Shown: piece after piece, positions 44,540-53,992 of the stretch
Position numbering within the stretch: position 1 is the first letter of the stretch
Layout of the letters: each line of letters starts with the position of its first letter
NCBI RefSeq assembly: GCF_001187435.1
Contig: NZ_LFXA01000004.1
Span: 5,001 to 69,000, forward strand
DNA: 64,000 nucleotides
Direction of reading: 5' to 3'
Origin: Streptomyces caatingaensis
Lineage (GTDB): Bacteria > Actinomycetota > Actinomycetes > Streptomycetales > Streptomycetaceae
Notes under the pieces: generated by a model
Database searches by the model: none
The model's input: the letters and a program-made list of their open reading frames with translations, nothing else
Told to the model about the DNA's origin: nothing
Translations under genes and position numbers: made by a program

Positions 44540-44760
44540 GGGGAAGAGTCTAACGGGGGCGGGCAAGCGGATTTCCCGGCCGGGCGGAGGGTGGCGGGGC
44601 GCACGGTGCGTGTTCGCACGCCGGGCGTGCACCGTTCGGCTGTCGCCTGGTTCGCCGTCGTACGCCCGGATTCACTACCGTTCCGGACGGCCCGGCCGGG
44701 CACGGAACGGTCGGTGAACGGATACTCGGGGTGACGGCCCCGGGGGAAAGGCGGTGGTGC

Positions 44761-45660
44761 ATGCAGTTCGACGACGACGCGGACCTCGACACCTCACAGG
44801 TGCAGGACGAGCGGGGCGGCCGCATCCCCGGGGGCGGGCTGACCGTGGGCGGCGGCGTCGTGGGGCTGCTGGCCCTGCTCGCCGGGCTGTTCTTCGGCAT
44901 CGGCCCGGAGGAGCTGGGCCTGTCGTCCGGGTCCGGGCCGTCGGGCACGTCCTCCGGGAGCCCCCGGACCGACAGCCAGGTGGCGCAGAGCTGCAAGAAG
45001 GGGCGGGACGCGAACACGCGCGAGGACTGCCGGATCGTCGGCGTCGTCAACAGCGTCCAGTCCTTCTGGAAGCAGGAGTACGCGCGGGGCGGGCGCGCGT
45101 ACGACCCGGCCCCGACCAAGCTCTTCACCGACCGGACGAACACGGCCTGCGGGACGGCGTCCTCGGCCGTCGGGCCGTTCTACTGCCCCGGTGACCACAA
45201 GGTCTACCTGGACCTGGGCTTCTTCAAGGAGCTGACCGACAAGTTCGGGGCGCGCGGCGGGCCGTTCGCCCAGGCGTACGTGGTCGCCCACGAGTACGGG
45301 CACCACATCCAGAACCTGACCGGGACGCTGGCCCGCACCCAGGACCGGCGGACGGGCGAGTCCAGCAACTCCGTCAAGGTCGAGCTGCAGGCGGACTGCT
45401 ACGCGGGCGTCTGGGCGCACCACGCGACGACGACGCCGGACCCGGCGACGGGCCGCCCGCTGCTCAAGCAGCTGACGCAGCAGGACATCGCCGACGGCCT
45501 CTCCGCCGCGGCGGCGGTCGGGGACGACCGCATCCAGGAGAAGTTCCAGGGGCAGGTGACGCCGGAGAGCTGGACGCACGGCTCTGCGGCGCAGCGGCAG
45601 CAGTGGTTCACGACGGGGTATCGGACGGGGAGTGTTGTGGCCTGCAACACGTTCGGCTGA
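44761..45660 (+). CDS. Neutral zinc metallopeptidase (YpfJ/KPN_02809 family)
   Basis: ATG 44761 follows GGGGGAAAGG and gives 299 residues. One N-terminal membrane helix ([20 protein letters not shown]) anchors an outer domain with two Cys pairs (QSCKK/EDCRI; TACGT/FYCPG). The zinc site is [13 protein letters not shown], with the third ligand Glu in [17 protein letters not shown]. Family members are predicted extracellular peptidases of unknown substrate. A very long inverted repeat lies just beyond the stop. Confidence 0.92.
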   Translation: MQFDDDADLDTSQVQDERGGRIPGGGLTVGGGVVGLLALLAGLFFGIGPEELGLSSGSGPSGTSSGSPRTDSQVAQSCKKGRDANTREDCRIVGVVNSVQSFWKQEYARGGRAYDPAPTKLFTDRTNTACGTASSAVGPFYCPGDHKVYLDLGFFKELTDKFGARGGPFAQAYVVAHEYGHHIQNLTGTLARTQDRRTGESSNSVKVELQADCYAGVWAHHATTTPDPATGRPLLKQLTQQDIADGLSAAAAVGDDRIQEKFQGQVTPESWTHGSAAQRQQWFTTGYRTGSVVACNTFG

Positions 45661-45681
45661 CGCGGGCCCGGGGGGTGCCCT

Positions 45682-45835
45682 CCCCGGCCCGCCCTTTCTC
45701 CCCGGGAGGGGGTGCCCCCCGTTTCTGCGCGCTGCCGCGCGGTTTCGGGGCGCAGGGGGCGAAGCCCCCGCCCACCCGCGCGGCAGCGCGGCAAGAAACC
45801 GGGGGCACCCCCTCCGGGGGAAGGGCGGGCCGGGG
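45682..45835. repeat. About 60-bp-arm imperfect inverted repeat between convergent genes
   Basis: The 61 bases at 45682-45742 (CCCCGGCCCGCCCTTTCTCC ... CTGCCGCGCGG) match the reverse complement of 45776-45835 with only a few indels and mismatches. The centre contains a second dyad (GGGGGC-GAA-GCCCCC). It fills most of the gap between the metallopeptidase stop (45660) and the next stop (45850), and would fold as a very strong bidirectional terminator or cruciform. Confidence 0.85.
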
Positions 45836-45849
45836 GCGGACTCACCCGC

Positions 45850-47247
45850 TCATGTACCGCCGCGGTGGACCTGGAAGGCCGCGCGGCGGACGGCCTTGGC
45901 GAGCGCCGGGTCGGGGTGGGCGGCCGCCAGCGCCACCAGCACCTGGACGGTGCGGGGGTGGCCCACGGCGCGCACCTCCTCCAGAAGCCCCGGCACCGTC
46001 CCCTGCACGGCCGAGTCGAGATGGCGGACGAGGAGCCGGCTCTCTCCGTGGTCGGCCACGGCCGCCGCCGTGTCGACCCACAGCCACGTGGCCTCCTCAC
46101 GGGTGAGCACCTCCGCCGCCTCCTCGGGGTCGTACCCCTCCTGCTCGGCGAGCCACAGCAGCGCGTACGGGCGGACGGCCGGCTCGTCGACGGCCGCGCG
46201 CACCGCGGGCTCGGCGGGCGCGCCCACCACGCGCAGCGCCTCGAAGGCCAGCCCGCGCACGAGCGCGTCGTCCCCCCGGGCCGCGTCGAGGAGTTCCTCG
46301 ACCGCGCTGCGCACCGGCCGGGCGGCGATCCAGGCGCGGTACTCGGCGCGGGCGGGGCCGGGGCTGAGGTCGGCGCAGCCGCGGAGCATGGCCTCGGCGG
46401 CGAGCTCGATGTTGCCGGCGGGGCTCTGGGCGGCGACGCAGATCTGTTCGAGCTTGACCCAGACCGCCCAGTTGCCCAGCGGCGTCAGCACGGCCTCGGC
46501 CGTCGGGCCGGTGCCGCGGACGACGAGGGCGCCGACGGAGGCGAGCCCGTCCAGGGCCCAGTCCAGCAGGCCGGCGAGGGGTCCGGTCTCCTCGGGGCAG
46601 CGGGCGGACCGGTCGGGCACGGGCCGGCCCTGGTCACGGACCTCGTACCGGACCTCGCAGCGCTCGGCGCGGATCTCGGCCACGCGCTGGGTGAGCAGGT
46701 CGAGGAGCTCGGCGACGGGCACCGGGCCGCCGGACAGGTGCATGACGGACAGCAGTTGGGGCGCGGCCTCGACGACCTCGGCGGCGACGGTCGGGTCGGC
46801 GCCGTCCGGCTCGGGGCGGGCGATCGACCAGGCGTCGAAGAGCGCGACCCAGCCGCGCAGCACGGCGCTGTCGTCGCGGTCCCAGGCGGTCAGGCGCCAG
46901 CCGGGGCGGGCGGTGCCGCCGTGCAGCTCCAGGAGGCCGGCGAGCCGGGCCCGGTCCCAGTCGGCGCGGATCCGGGCGGCCGGCACGCCGAGGGCGGCCG
47001 CCGCCCGGTCGGCGGCCCGGTCGAGCTCCTCGGGGCGGGCCTCCTGGTCGGCCGCCCAGCGGGCGAGGCGGACGGCACCGGTGAGCCCGGCTCTGGCCTG
47101 CCGGGCGAGTTCGGCCCGGGCCGGGATGCCTGCGGGCGGGCGGGGGGCCGGACGGGAGCCTCGGTCGGCCACCGCCTTGCGGGCGGCGGCGATCGGCTGC
47201 CGGGGTACGAGTCTGAGCCGGGAGTCGCGCGGAGTACGGGACGTCAC
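45850..47247 (-). CDS. Helical-repeat protein of unknown function
   Basis: About 465 residues from GTG 47247; GTG 47268 and TTG 47283 are other in-frame starts and no ribosome site decides. The C-terminal half has regular helical pairs resembling HEAT repeats (DALVRGLAFEALRVVGAPAE, RPYALLWLAEQEGYDPEEAA, PRTVQVLVALAAAHPDPALA). The N-terminal half contains RAGLTGAVRLARWAADQE and WRLTAWDRDDSAVLRGWVAL. No catalytic motif or membrane segment is visible. I do not recognise a named family. Confidence 0.75.
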   Translation of the reverse strand: MTSRTPRDSRLRLVPRQPIAAARKAVADRGSRPAPRPPAGIPARAELARQARAGLTGAVRLARWAADQEARPEELDRAADRAAAALGVPAARIRADWDRARLAGLLELHGGTARPGWRLTAWDRDDSAVLRGWVALFDAWSIARPEPDGADPTVAAEVVEAAPQLLSVMHLSGGPVPVAELLDLLTQRVAEIRAERCEVRYEVRDQGRPVPDRSARCPEETGPLAGLLDWALDGLASVGALVVRGTGPTAEAVLTPLGNWAVWVKLEQICVAAQSPAGNIELAAEAMLRGCADLSPGPARAEYRAWIAARPVRSAVEELLDAARGDDALVRGLAFEALRVVGAPAEPAVRAAVDEPAVRPYALLWLAEQEGYDPEEAAEVLTREEATWLWVDTAAAVADHGESRLLVRHLDSAVQGTVPGLLEEVRAVGHPRTVQVLVALAAAHPDPALAKAVRRAAFQVHRGGT

Positions 47248-47347
47248 AGGAGCAGTCTTGCCGTTCACGCTCCGAAAACCCAATCGGAATCAACCATGCA
47301 GCCACCCATGACCCCTGGTGGCGACCGGTTCCGGTCTCCGTCGCGGG

Positions 47348-48472
47348 CTACACGAGGGGCGTCAGGAAGCGCCGCAGGGCCTCCTCGTAACCGGCCGGGT
47401 CGGCGTTCCACAGGGCGGCGTGCCCGGCGTCGCGGACGGTCCGCAGGGTGACGAGGCCGGGGCGGCGCCCGGCGAGGTCGCGGGAGAGGTGCCAGGGGGC
47501 CACGGGGTCGTCCGGGGTGTGCAGCAGCAGGGTCGGCACGGTCAGCCGCGCCGGGTCGGCGGCGGCCGCGAGTTCACCCTGGTCGAGGCCGGCGCGGGCG
47601 CGGGCGGAGTGCACCGCGAGCGCGCGCAGGCCGGCGGGCGGCCGGCGGCCGGCGAGCGCGCGCAGCGCGGCGTCCCAGTCGAGCACCGGGGAGTCGAGGA
47701 CGAGCCCGCCGACGCGCGGGGCGACCCGCGGGTCGGCGGCGGCGAGCAGCGCCGCGGTGGCGCCGGTGGACCAGCCGAGCAGCACCACGTGCCGGGCGCC
47801 GCGCCGTACCGCCTCCGCGACGGCGGCGACGACGTCGTGCCGCGCGTCGGCGCCGAGCCGGTCGACGCCGCCCGGGGTCCGGGGCGCGCCGGGGTCCCCG
47901 CGCAGGGCGGGGACGAGCACGGGCAGCCGCGAGCGGTGCAGGAACGGCAGGACGACCAGGGGGTGTTCGCGGGTGGTGCCCAGGCCGTGCACGGCGATGA
48001 CGAAGGTGTCGCGGGCGCCCGGCAGGAACCAGGCGGGCAGGGTGCCGTCCTCGGCGGGCACGTCGATGTCGCGGTGGGCGATGCCCAGGGCGGTGTACGG
48101 GTCGCCGAGGTGGACCTGCGGGGTGAAGTGGACGCGGGCGCCGGCGTGGAGATGGCCGTGGACGACGCGGACGAGGTGGCGGACGACGAGGTCGTGGGGG
48201 TGCGAGACGTCCGCGACGGGCGGCCCGACGATCGCGTGCAGGCCGGGCCCGGCGAGTCCGTGGGTGCCGGGGCGCAGGGTGGCGGGGGTGCGGGCGAGGG
48301 TGACCGTGCCGGCGTCGGCGGAGTGGACGGTGAGGGGGTGTTCGCCGGGCAGCGGGGTGTCCGGCCCGGTCCGCAGGGCGGCGGTGCCCGCGTACCGCCC
48401 GGCGGCCAGCGCGGCCGCCCCGGCCGCGGCCGCGGTCACCGCCGCCCGGACCGTCGTCCTGACCAGATGCAT
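47348..48472 (-). CDS. Alpha/beta hydrolase with N-terminal signal anchor
   Basis: The 374-residue protein starts with a hydrophobic Ala-rich segment (RAAVTAAAAGAAALAAGRYA), probably a signal anchor. The hydrolase core (about 150-370) has FVIAVHGLGTTREHP (oxyanion HG), nucleophile elbow VLLGWSTGATAALL, acid in LLLHTPDDPVAPW and His in DAGHAALWNADP. All three catalytic residues are present. The substrate is unknown. The class II aldolase gene lies 97 bases upstream on the same strand. Confidence 0.85.
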   Translation of the reverse strand: MHLVRTTVRAAVTAAAAGAAALAAGRYAGTAALRTGPDTPLPGEHPLTVHSADAGTVTLARTPATLRPGTHGLAGPGLHAIVGPPVADVSHPHDLVVRHLVRVVHGHLHAGARVHFTPQVHLGDPYTALGIAHRDIDVPAEDGTLPAWFLPGARDTFVIAVHGLGTTREHPLVVLPFLHRSRLPVLVPALRGDPGAPRTPGGVDRLGADARHDVVAAVAEAVRRGARHVVLLGWSTGATAALLAAADPRVAPRVGGLVLDSPVLDWDAALRALAGRRPPAGLRALAVHSARARAGLDQGELAAAADPARLTVPTLLLHTPDDPVAPWHLSRDLAGRRPGLVTLRTVRDAGHAALWNADPAGYEEALRRFLTPLV

Positions 48473-48569
48473 CCTCCAAGTGTCGGGGGGCGCGCGGGGC
48501 GCGGCCAGTCGGCGTGCGGGGGCGGGCCGCTGTTTCCGGCCGGACGGCGGCCGGAGGATGGCTTGATCG

Positions 48570-49232
48570 TTACGGTGCCTGCCCGTACCCGCCGAGCTTC
48601 CCGGCCGCTTCGGCGAGCTGCTCCGGGCCCAGCAGGGTGGGCGTGCGGCCGGGCACGCCCGAGGCGGCCAGCCAGACGCGGCACATCCACTCCAGCTGGG
48701 CGGTGCGGTCGTACGCCCGGTCGAGGCTCGTGGCGTGGGCGATCGTGCCGTGGTTGCGCAGCAGACAGGCGGTGCGGCCGTCGAGCGCGGCCAGGGCGTG
48801 CCGGGCGAGCGCGTCGCTGCCGTAGAGGGCGTACGGGGCGACGCGCACGGGACCGCCCAGGGCGGCGGTCATGTAGTGGATCGCCGGCAGTTCGTCGACG
48901 AGCGTGGAGACGGCGGTGGCGTGGACGGCGTGGGTGTGCACGATCGCCGTGGCGTCGGTGGCCCGGTAGACGGCGAGGTGGAGGGGGAGTTCGCTGGTGG
49001 GCGCGAGCCCGTCGCGCAGCGGGCGGCCGTCCGGGTCCACGGCGACGAGGTCGTCCGGGGCGAGCCGGTCGTAGGGGACGCCGCTGGGCGTGACGAGGAT
49101 CATGTCGCCCAGCCGGGCCGAGACGTTGCCCGAGGTGCCCACCACGAGCCCCTCGGCGACCGTCCGACGGGCCGTGGCCAGCACTTCCGTCCGGATCCGG
49201 GCCTCGGCCGCGGGGTCCTTCGATTCCTTCAC
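48570..49232 (-). CDS. Class II aldolase/adducin family protein
   Basis: The 220-residue protein matches fuculose-1-phosphate aldolase-type enzymes: GTSGNVSARLGDMILVTPSG, TSELPLHLAVYR (catalytic Glu), AIVHTHAVHATAVS (zinc His pair) and LLRNHGTIAHA (third zinc His). It would cleave or epimerise a sugar phosphate using zinc, or act as a methylthioribulose-type dehydratase; substrate not deducible. It lies divergent from the phosphate transporter. Confidence 0.88.
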   Translation of the reverse strand: MKESKDPAAEARIRTEVLATARRTVAEGLVVGTSGNVSARLGDMILVTPSGVPYDRLAPDDLVAVDPDGRPLRDGLAPTSELPLHLAVYRATDATAIVHTHAVHATAVSTLVDELPAIHYMTAALGGPVRVAPYALYGSDALARHALAALDGRTACLLRNHGTIAHATSLDRAYDRTAQLEWMCRVWLAASGVPGRTPTLLGPEQLAEAAGKLGGYGQAP

Positions 49233-49274
49233 GCGTCACCGCCTCCGGTGGGTGACACCACGGCTCCCGTCCCC

Positions 49275-49292
49275 GTTCACCTTCCGTTCACC
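49275..49292 (+). promoter_or_regulatory. PHO box (PhoP-binding direct repeats)
   Basis: Two GTTCACC units at 49275-49281 and 49286-49292 are spaced exactly 11 bases, the PHO box pattern of Streptomyces PhoP. They end 79 bases upstream of the Pit phosphate transporter start, the expected target. Binding was not tested. Confidence 0.75.
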
Positions 49293-49371
49293 CGGAGTCC
49301 CTACGGTCGCCGCGTACTGACGTACGGACCGTCGTACGGACAATTGACCACCTGACTGATTGCCTGGGTGA

Positions 49372-50586
49372 ATGGAACACATCACGCTTCTCATCGGGAT
49401 CGTGATCGTCACGGCCTTGGTGTTCGACTTTACGAACGGCTTCCACGACACGGCCAACGCGATGGCCACCACCATTTCCACCGGGGCTCTCAGACCCAAG
49501 GTCGCGGTGGCCATGTCGGCGGTGCTCAACCTCGTCGGCGCGTTCCTCTCGGTGGAGGTCGCCAAGACGATCTCCGGAGGCATCATCGACGAAAGCGCCG
49601 GCATCCGGCCAGAGGTGATTTTCGCCGGTCTGGTCGGCGCGATCGTCTGGAACCTGCTGACCTGGCTGGCGGGCCTGCCCTCCAGCTCCTCGCACGCCCT
49701 CTTCGGCGGACTCATCGGCGCGACGCTCGTCTCCGTCGGCACGCACGGCGTCCACGGCGAGGCCGTCGTCATGAAGGTCCTCATCCCGGCCGTGGCCGCG
49801 CCCGTCGTGGCGGGCATCGCCGCGACCGCCGCGACCCGGCTCACCTACCGGCTGGCCCGCGGCCGCGACGAGGCCGACACCGCGCGCGGCTACCGCGCCG
49901 GCCAGATCGCCTCGGCCGCGCTCGTCTCGCTGGCCCACGGCACCAACGACGCGCAGAAGACCATGGGCGTGATCACCCTCGCCCTCGTCACCGGCGGCGT
50001 CGTCGCCCCGCACTCCGACCCGCCGCTGTGGGTCGTCGTCTCGGCCGGCCTCGCGATCGCCCTCGGTACGTACCTGGGCGGCTGGCGCATCATCCAGACC
50101 CTCGGCAAGGGCCTCACCGACATCCGCCCCGCGCAGGGCTTCGCCGCCCAGACCGGTGCCGCCACGGTGATCCTCGCCTCCTCGCACATCGGCTTCGCGC
50201 TCTCCACCACCCAGGTCTGCTCCGGCTCGATCATGGGCGCGGGGCTCGGCCGCAAGGGCGGCGTGGTCCGCTGGTCCACCGCCGGCCGCATGGTCGTCGC
50301 CTGGTGCCTGACGCTCCCCGCCGCCGGCCTCGTCGCCGGTGGCGCGGCCTTCCTGGCCGAGCAGGGCGACTGGGGCGTCACGGCGGTCGCCGTCCTCGGC
50401 CTCGCGGTCAGCGGCGCGATCTGGCTCGTGTCGCGGCGCAAGCCGGTCGTGCCGGACGACGCGGCGCCCGCGTCCGAGCCGGAGCCGGCCGGCGTCGTCA
50501 CCCAGGCCCTCCAGGCCGTGGCCCCGCCCCCGCCGGCGGGCCCCTCCGTCACCGCTCCCGAGCCCGCCGTGGCCGCCACCAGCTGA
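49372..50586 (+). CDS. pitH2: Low-affinity inorganic phosphate transporter, PiT family
   Basis: ATG 49372 gives 404 residues with about ten helices and both PiT signature repeats: ALVFDFTNGFHDTANAMATT and VSLAHGTNDAQKTMGVITLA. SSSSHALFGGLIGA and SSHIGFALSTTQVCSGSIMG complete the phosphate path. A Pro/Ala tail is cytosolic. A PHO box upstream and a small membrane gene downstream match the pitH2 locus of S. coelicolor as I recall it. Confidence 0.92.
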   Translation: MEHITLLIGIVIVTALVFDFTNGFHDTANAMATTISTGALRPKVAVAMSAVLNLVGAFLSVEVAKTISGGIIDESAGIRPEVIFAGLVGAIVWNLLTWLAGLPSSSSHALFGGLIGATLVSVGTHGVHGEAVVMKVLIPAVAAPVVAGIAATAATRLTYRLARGRDEADTARGYRAGQIASAALVSLAHGTNDAQKTMGVITLALVTGGVVAPHSDPPLWVVVSAGLAIALGTYLGGWRIIQTLGKGLTDIRPAQGFAAQTGAATVILASSHIGFALSTTQVCSGSIMGAGLGRKGGVVRWSTAGRMVVAWCLTLPAAGLVAGGAAFLAEQGDWGVTAVAVLGLAVSGAIWLVSRRKPVVPDDAAPASEPEPAGVVTQALQAVAPPPPAGPSVTAPEPAVAATS

Positions 50587-50600
50587 GGATCCCTTCCACG

Positions 50601-50816
50601 ATGAACATCAACTGGGCCGCTCTCGGCCAGGTCTTCGGGGTCAGCGTCGTCACGACGGTGGCGCTGGTCGGCGTCTTCACGCTCGGCATCGTCGGGACGG
50701 CGCCGCGCAAGGGCGGGAGTGGCGGTGCGTCCGCTCTGGTCCGTAGCGGGGCGTACGCGTGCTACGCGGCGTGTGCGGCGGCGGTCGGCTACGGGATCTA
50801 CCTGATCGTTGCGTGA
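50601..50816 (+). CDS. Small two-helix membrane protein linked to the phosphate transporter
   Basis: ATG 50601, 14 bases after the transporter stop, gives 71 residues: VFGVSVVTTVALVGVFTLGIV and SGAYACYAACAAAVGYGIYL are the two helices, joined by a Gly/Lys loop. The same small partner follows Pit genes in other Streptomyces. Accessory role inferred from pairing. Confidence 0.82.
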   Translation: MNINWAALGQVFGVSVVTTVALVGVFTLGIVGTAPRKGGSGGASALVRSGAYACYAACAAAVGYGIYLIVA

Positions 50817-50844
50817 GGCGGCGGCGTCGCCTGCGGGTGAGGGG

Positions 50845-50899
50845 GAGGGGGCACCCCCCAGGACGGGCCGATTCGGCCCGTCCTGGGGGGTGCCCCCTC
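50845..50899. terminator. Perfect 26-bp-stem hairpin after the Pit operon
   Basis: The arm at 50845-50870 and the arm at 50874-50899 are exact reverse complements over 26 bases with a 3-base loop ATT. The inner part, GACGGGCCGATTCGGCCCGTC, is a variant of the palindromes at 38199 and 1595, with a compensating pair change. Confidence 0.88.
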
Positions 50900-50999
50900 C
50901 GGGGGCCGCGCGCAGCGCCGTGGTACGCGCCGCGGCGCGCAGCCGGCCGTGGGCGGGCCCGCGAGGAGACACCCTCGCACCCCGAACCCCGAGTTGACG

Positions 51000-51215
51000 C
51001 CCGCTCAAGGGCCGTGGTGGACTGCCGGGGCCAACCGAACGGCGACAGCAGAGGAAGCCGGTGAGAATCCGGCGCGGTCCCGCCACTGTCACCGGGGAGC
51101 GCACCCCCGCGCACGAGCAGCACGCAACGCCACGGCCCGCGAAAGCCGGAAGGCAAGGGGGCCCGCGCCGATCCGGGAGCCAGGAGACTCTGGTCGCCGG
51201 CAGACGTCGAACCAG
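51000..51215 (+). promoter_or_regulatory. Cobalamin (B12) riboswitch
   Basis: The core GAAGCCGGTGAGAATCCGGC followed by GCGGTCCCGCCACTGTCACC (51053-51092) is the conserved cobalamin riboswitch signature. A B12-box-like GAGCCAGGAGACTCTGGT follows at 51177-51194. It ends about 100 bases before cobD, so high adenosylcobalamin should shut down the cob operon. The exact 5' edge is estimated. Confidence 0.95.
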
Positions 51216-51318
51216 GGCGCGGACCCTGAGTGAGGACACGAACGCCATGCCCGGCCGTCGCCGCCGCCGACCACCGTCCGGACCGCGCTCCTTCCGAGGT
51301 GCCGCGGCGGTCTGAGCC

Positions 51319-52311
51319 ATGCCCGCCGCCGACCCCCTCGGCTTCGCCTGCGGCGCCGCCCTCGGTTTCGCCTGCGACCTCGTCCTCGCCGACCCCCGCC
51401 GGGGCCACCCCGTCGCCGCTTTCGGCCGCGCCGCGCAGTCCGTCGAGCGCCTGCTGTGGCGCGACCACCGCGGCCGCGGCGCCCTGCACAGCCTGGTGTG
51501 CGCGGGGGGCGCGACCGCCGGTGCCGCGCTGCTCGCACGCGCCGTCCGCGCCACATCCGCGTCCCGACGCGGCCGCGCCGCCGACGCGGCCCTCACCGCC
51601 GCCGCCACCTGGGCCGTCCTCGGCGGCACCTCCCTCGGCCGGGAGGCCCGCGCGATCGGCTGGGCCCTGGCGGCCGGAGACCTCGACGTCGCCCGCGAAC
51701 GCCTGCCGCACCTCTGCGGACGCGACCCGCAGTCCCTGGACGGGCAGCAGATCGCCCGCGCCGTCGTGGAGTCCGTCGCCGAGAACACCTCGGACGCCGT
51801 CGTCGGCGCCCTCGTCTGGGGCGCGCTCGCCGGCGTCCCCGGCCTGATCGGCTTCCGCGCGGTCAACACGCTGGACGCGATGGTGGGCCACAAGTCCCCC
51901 CGCTACCACCGCTTCGGCTGGGCCTCCGCCCGGCTGGACGACGTCGTCGGCTGGCCCGGCGCCCGCCTCACCGCCGCGCTGACCGTCCTGGCCGCCCCCG
52001 ACCGGCGCGGCGCCCTGCGCGTCGCGCGCCGCGACGCGGGCCGTCACCCCAGCCCCAACGCGGGCCCGGTGGAAGCCGCGTTCGCCGGCGCCCTCGGCGT
52101 ACGGCTCGGCGGCACCCTCGCCTACGCCGGCCGCGTCGAGCACCGTCCCGTCCTCGGCTCCGGCAACCGCCCGGTGGCCGTGGCCGACATCGAACGCGCC
52201 GTCCGGCTCTCGCGGCGGGTCTCCCTCCTGGCCCTGGGCGCGGCTGTCGGCGCCCGCGCGCTGGGCAGTGTCATAGGCAGGACCGTCAAGAGGAGCGGCT
52301 CGGGTGGGTAA
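51319..52311 (+). CDS. cobD: Adenosylcobinamide-phosphate synthase CobD/CbiB
   Basis: The 330-residue membrane enzyme attaches aminopropanol (phosphate) to adenosylcobyric acid. Motifs: [78 protein letters not shown] and [19 protein letters not shown]. These are the strongly conserved CbiB stretches. First gene behind the cobalamin riboswitch; its stop overlaps cobQ by 8 bases. Confidence 0.95.
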   Translation: MPAADPLGFACGAALGFACDLVLADPRRGHPVAAFGRAAQSVERLLWRDHRGRGALHSLVCAGGATAGAALLARAVRATSASRRGRAADAALTAAATWAVLGGTSLGREARAIGWALAAGDLDVARERLPHLCGRDPQSLDGQQIARAVVESVAENTSDAVVGALVWGALAGVPGLIGFRAVNTLDAMVGHKSPRYHRFGWASARLDDVVGWPGARLTAALTVLAAPDRRGALRVARRDAGRHPSPNAGPVEAAFAGALGVRLGGTLAYAGRVEHRPVLGSGNRPVAVADIERAVRLSRRVSLLALGAAVGARALGSVIGRTVKRSGSGG

Positions 52312-53818
52312 TCGGGGCGGGGGCCTGCTGATCGCGGGGACGACCTCCGACGCGGGCAAGAGCGTGGTCACCGCCGGCGTCTGCCGGTGGCTGGTGCGCA
52401 AGGGCGTCAAGGTGGCGCCGTTCAAGGCACAGAACATGTCGCTGAACTCCTTCGTGACCCGGGAGGGCGCCGAGATAGGCCGCGCGCAGGCCATGCAGGC
52501 CGCGGCCGCGCGCGTCGAGCCCAGCGCGCTGATGAACCCGGTGCTGCTCAAGCCCGGCGGCGACCGCAGCAGCCAGGTCGTCCTGATGGGCAAACCGGTC
52601 GGCGAACTGAGCGCGCGCGGCTACCACTCCGGGCGTCAGGAGCAGCTCTTCGGCACCGTGACCGGCTGCCTGGAGGAGCTGCGCGCCACCCACGACGCGG
52701 TGATCTGCGAGGGCGCCGGCAGCCCCGCCGAGATCAACCTGCGCCGCACCGACATCGTCAACATGGGCATCGCGCGTGCCGCGCGCCTGCCCGTCGTCGT
52801 GGTCGGCGACATCGACCGCGGCGGCGTCTTCGCGTCCTTCTTCGGCACCACCGCGCTGCTCTCCCCCGAGGACCAGGAGCTCATAGCGGGTTACCTGGTC
52901 AACAAGTTCCGCGGTGACGTATCGCTGCTGGAGCCGGGGCTGGAGATGCTGCGCGGGCTCACCGGCCGCCGGACGTTCGGCGTCCTGCCGTTCGCGCACG
53001 GACTCGGCATCGACGAGGAGGACGGGCTCCGCGTCTCGCTGCGCGGCGCGGTCCGCGAGTCGGTCGTCGCCCCGCCGCTGGGCGAGGACGTGCTGCGGGT
53101 CGCGGTCTGCGCCGTCCCCCTGATGTCCAACTTCACGGACGTGGACGCGCTCGCCGCCGAACCCGGCGTGATCGTCCGCTTCGTCGACCGACCCGAGGAA
53201 CTGGCCGACGCGGACCTCGTTGTGGTCCCCGGCACCCGCGGCACCGTCCGTGCCCTGACCTGGCTGCGCGAGCGCGGCCTCGCCGACGCGCTGCGGCGGC
53301 GGGCCGCCGAGGGCCGCCCGGTGCTGGGCGTCTGCGGCGGCTTCCAGGTGCTGGGCGAACGCATCGAGGACGAGGTCGAGTCGCGGGCCGGGGTCGTGGA
53401 GGGGCTGGGCCTGCTGCCCGTACGGGTGCGGTTCGCGCCGGAGAAGACCCTGGCCCGGCCGGTGGGCGAGGCGCTCGGCGAGCGGGTGGAGGGCTACGAG
53501 ATCCACCACGGCGTCGCCGAAGTGCTGGGCGGGGAGGCGTTCCTGGACGGCTGCCGGGTGGGTTCGGTGTGGGGTACGCACTGGCACGGCTCGCTGGAGA
53601 GCGACGCGTTCCGCCGGGCGTTCCTGCGGCGGGTGGCGGAGGCGGCGGGCCGCCGCTTCGTCCCCGCGCCGGACACGTCGTTCGGAGCCCTGCGCGAGGA
53701 ACAGCTGGACCGCCTGGGCGACTTGATCGAGGAGCACGCGGACACGGACGCGCTGATGCGCCTGATCGAGGACGGGGTGCCGGAAGGCGCCCCCTTCATC
53801 CCGCCGGGGGCGCCGTGA
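52304..53818 (+). CDS. cobQ: Cobyric acid synthase CobQ/CbiP
   Basis: GTG 52304 gives 504 residues. The N-terminal ATP-using domain has [20 protein letters not shown] and [13 protein letters not shown]. The C-terminal class I glutamine amidotransferase has the nucleophile Cys in [12 protein letters not shown] and His in EIHHGVAE and GTHWHGSLE. It amidates four side chains of adenosylcobyrinic acid a,c-diamide. Overlaps cobD by 8 bases. Confidence 0.96.
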   Translation: MGNRGGGLLIAGTTSDAGKSVVTAGVCRWLVRKGVKVAPFKAQNMSLNSFVTREGAEIGRAQAMQAAAARVEPSALMNPVLLKPGGDRSSQVVLMGKPVGELSARGYHSGRQEQLFGTVTGCLEELRATHDAVICEGAGSPAEINLRRTDIVNMGIARAARLPVVVVGDIDRGGVFASFFGTTALLSPEDQELIAGYLVNKFRGDVSLLEPGLEMLRGLTGRRTFGVLPFAHGLGIDEEDGLRVSLRGAVRESVVAPPLGEDVLRVAVCAVPLMSNFTDVDALAAEPGVIVRFVDRPEELADADLVVVPGTRGTVRALTWLRERGLADALRRRAAEGRPVLGVCGGFQVLGERIEDEVESRAGVVEGLGLLPVRVRFAPEKTLARPVGEALGERVEGYEIHHGVAEVLGGEAFLDGCRVGSVWGTHWHGSLESDAFRRAFLRRVAEAAGRRFVPAPDTSFGALREEQLDRLGDLIEEHADTDALMRLIEDGVPEGAPFIPPGAP

Positions 53819-53830
53819 GCACCACATCCG

Positions 53831-53920
53831 CGCTAACCCCGCATGCGCGGGGACCAAACAAGCACGCCACCTACGGCAGGGGAAACCGCAGGATCACCCC
53901 CGCATGCGCGGGGACGCGGG
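53831..53920. CRISPR. Possible two-repeat type I-E CRISPR relic
   Basis: The 17-mer CCCCGCATGCGCGGGGA occurs at 53837-53853 and again at 53898-53914. The start-to-start spacing is exactly 61 bases, the 29+32 period of type I-E arrays. The hairpin CCCCGC-ATGC-GCGGGG matches the central stem of actinobacterial I-E repeats. Flanking bases that should belong to a 29-base repeat differ between the copies, and no cas gene is in the window. It may instead be a pair of unrelated hairpins. Confidence 0.45.
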
Positions 53921-53992
53921 CAGCAGCCTGGCCCGAAAGGCGCAAACGCACCGCTGAAGCTGCACGGAACCACCCGAAGGAGTGATCAACGC

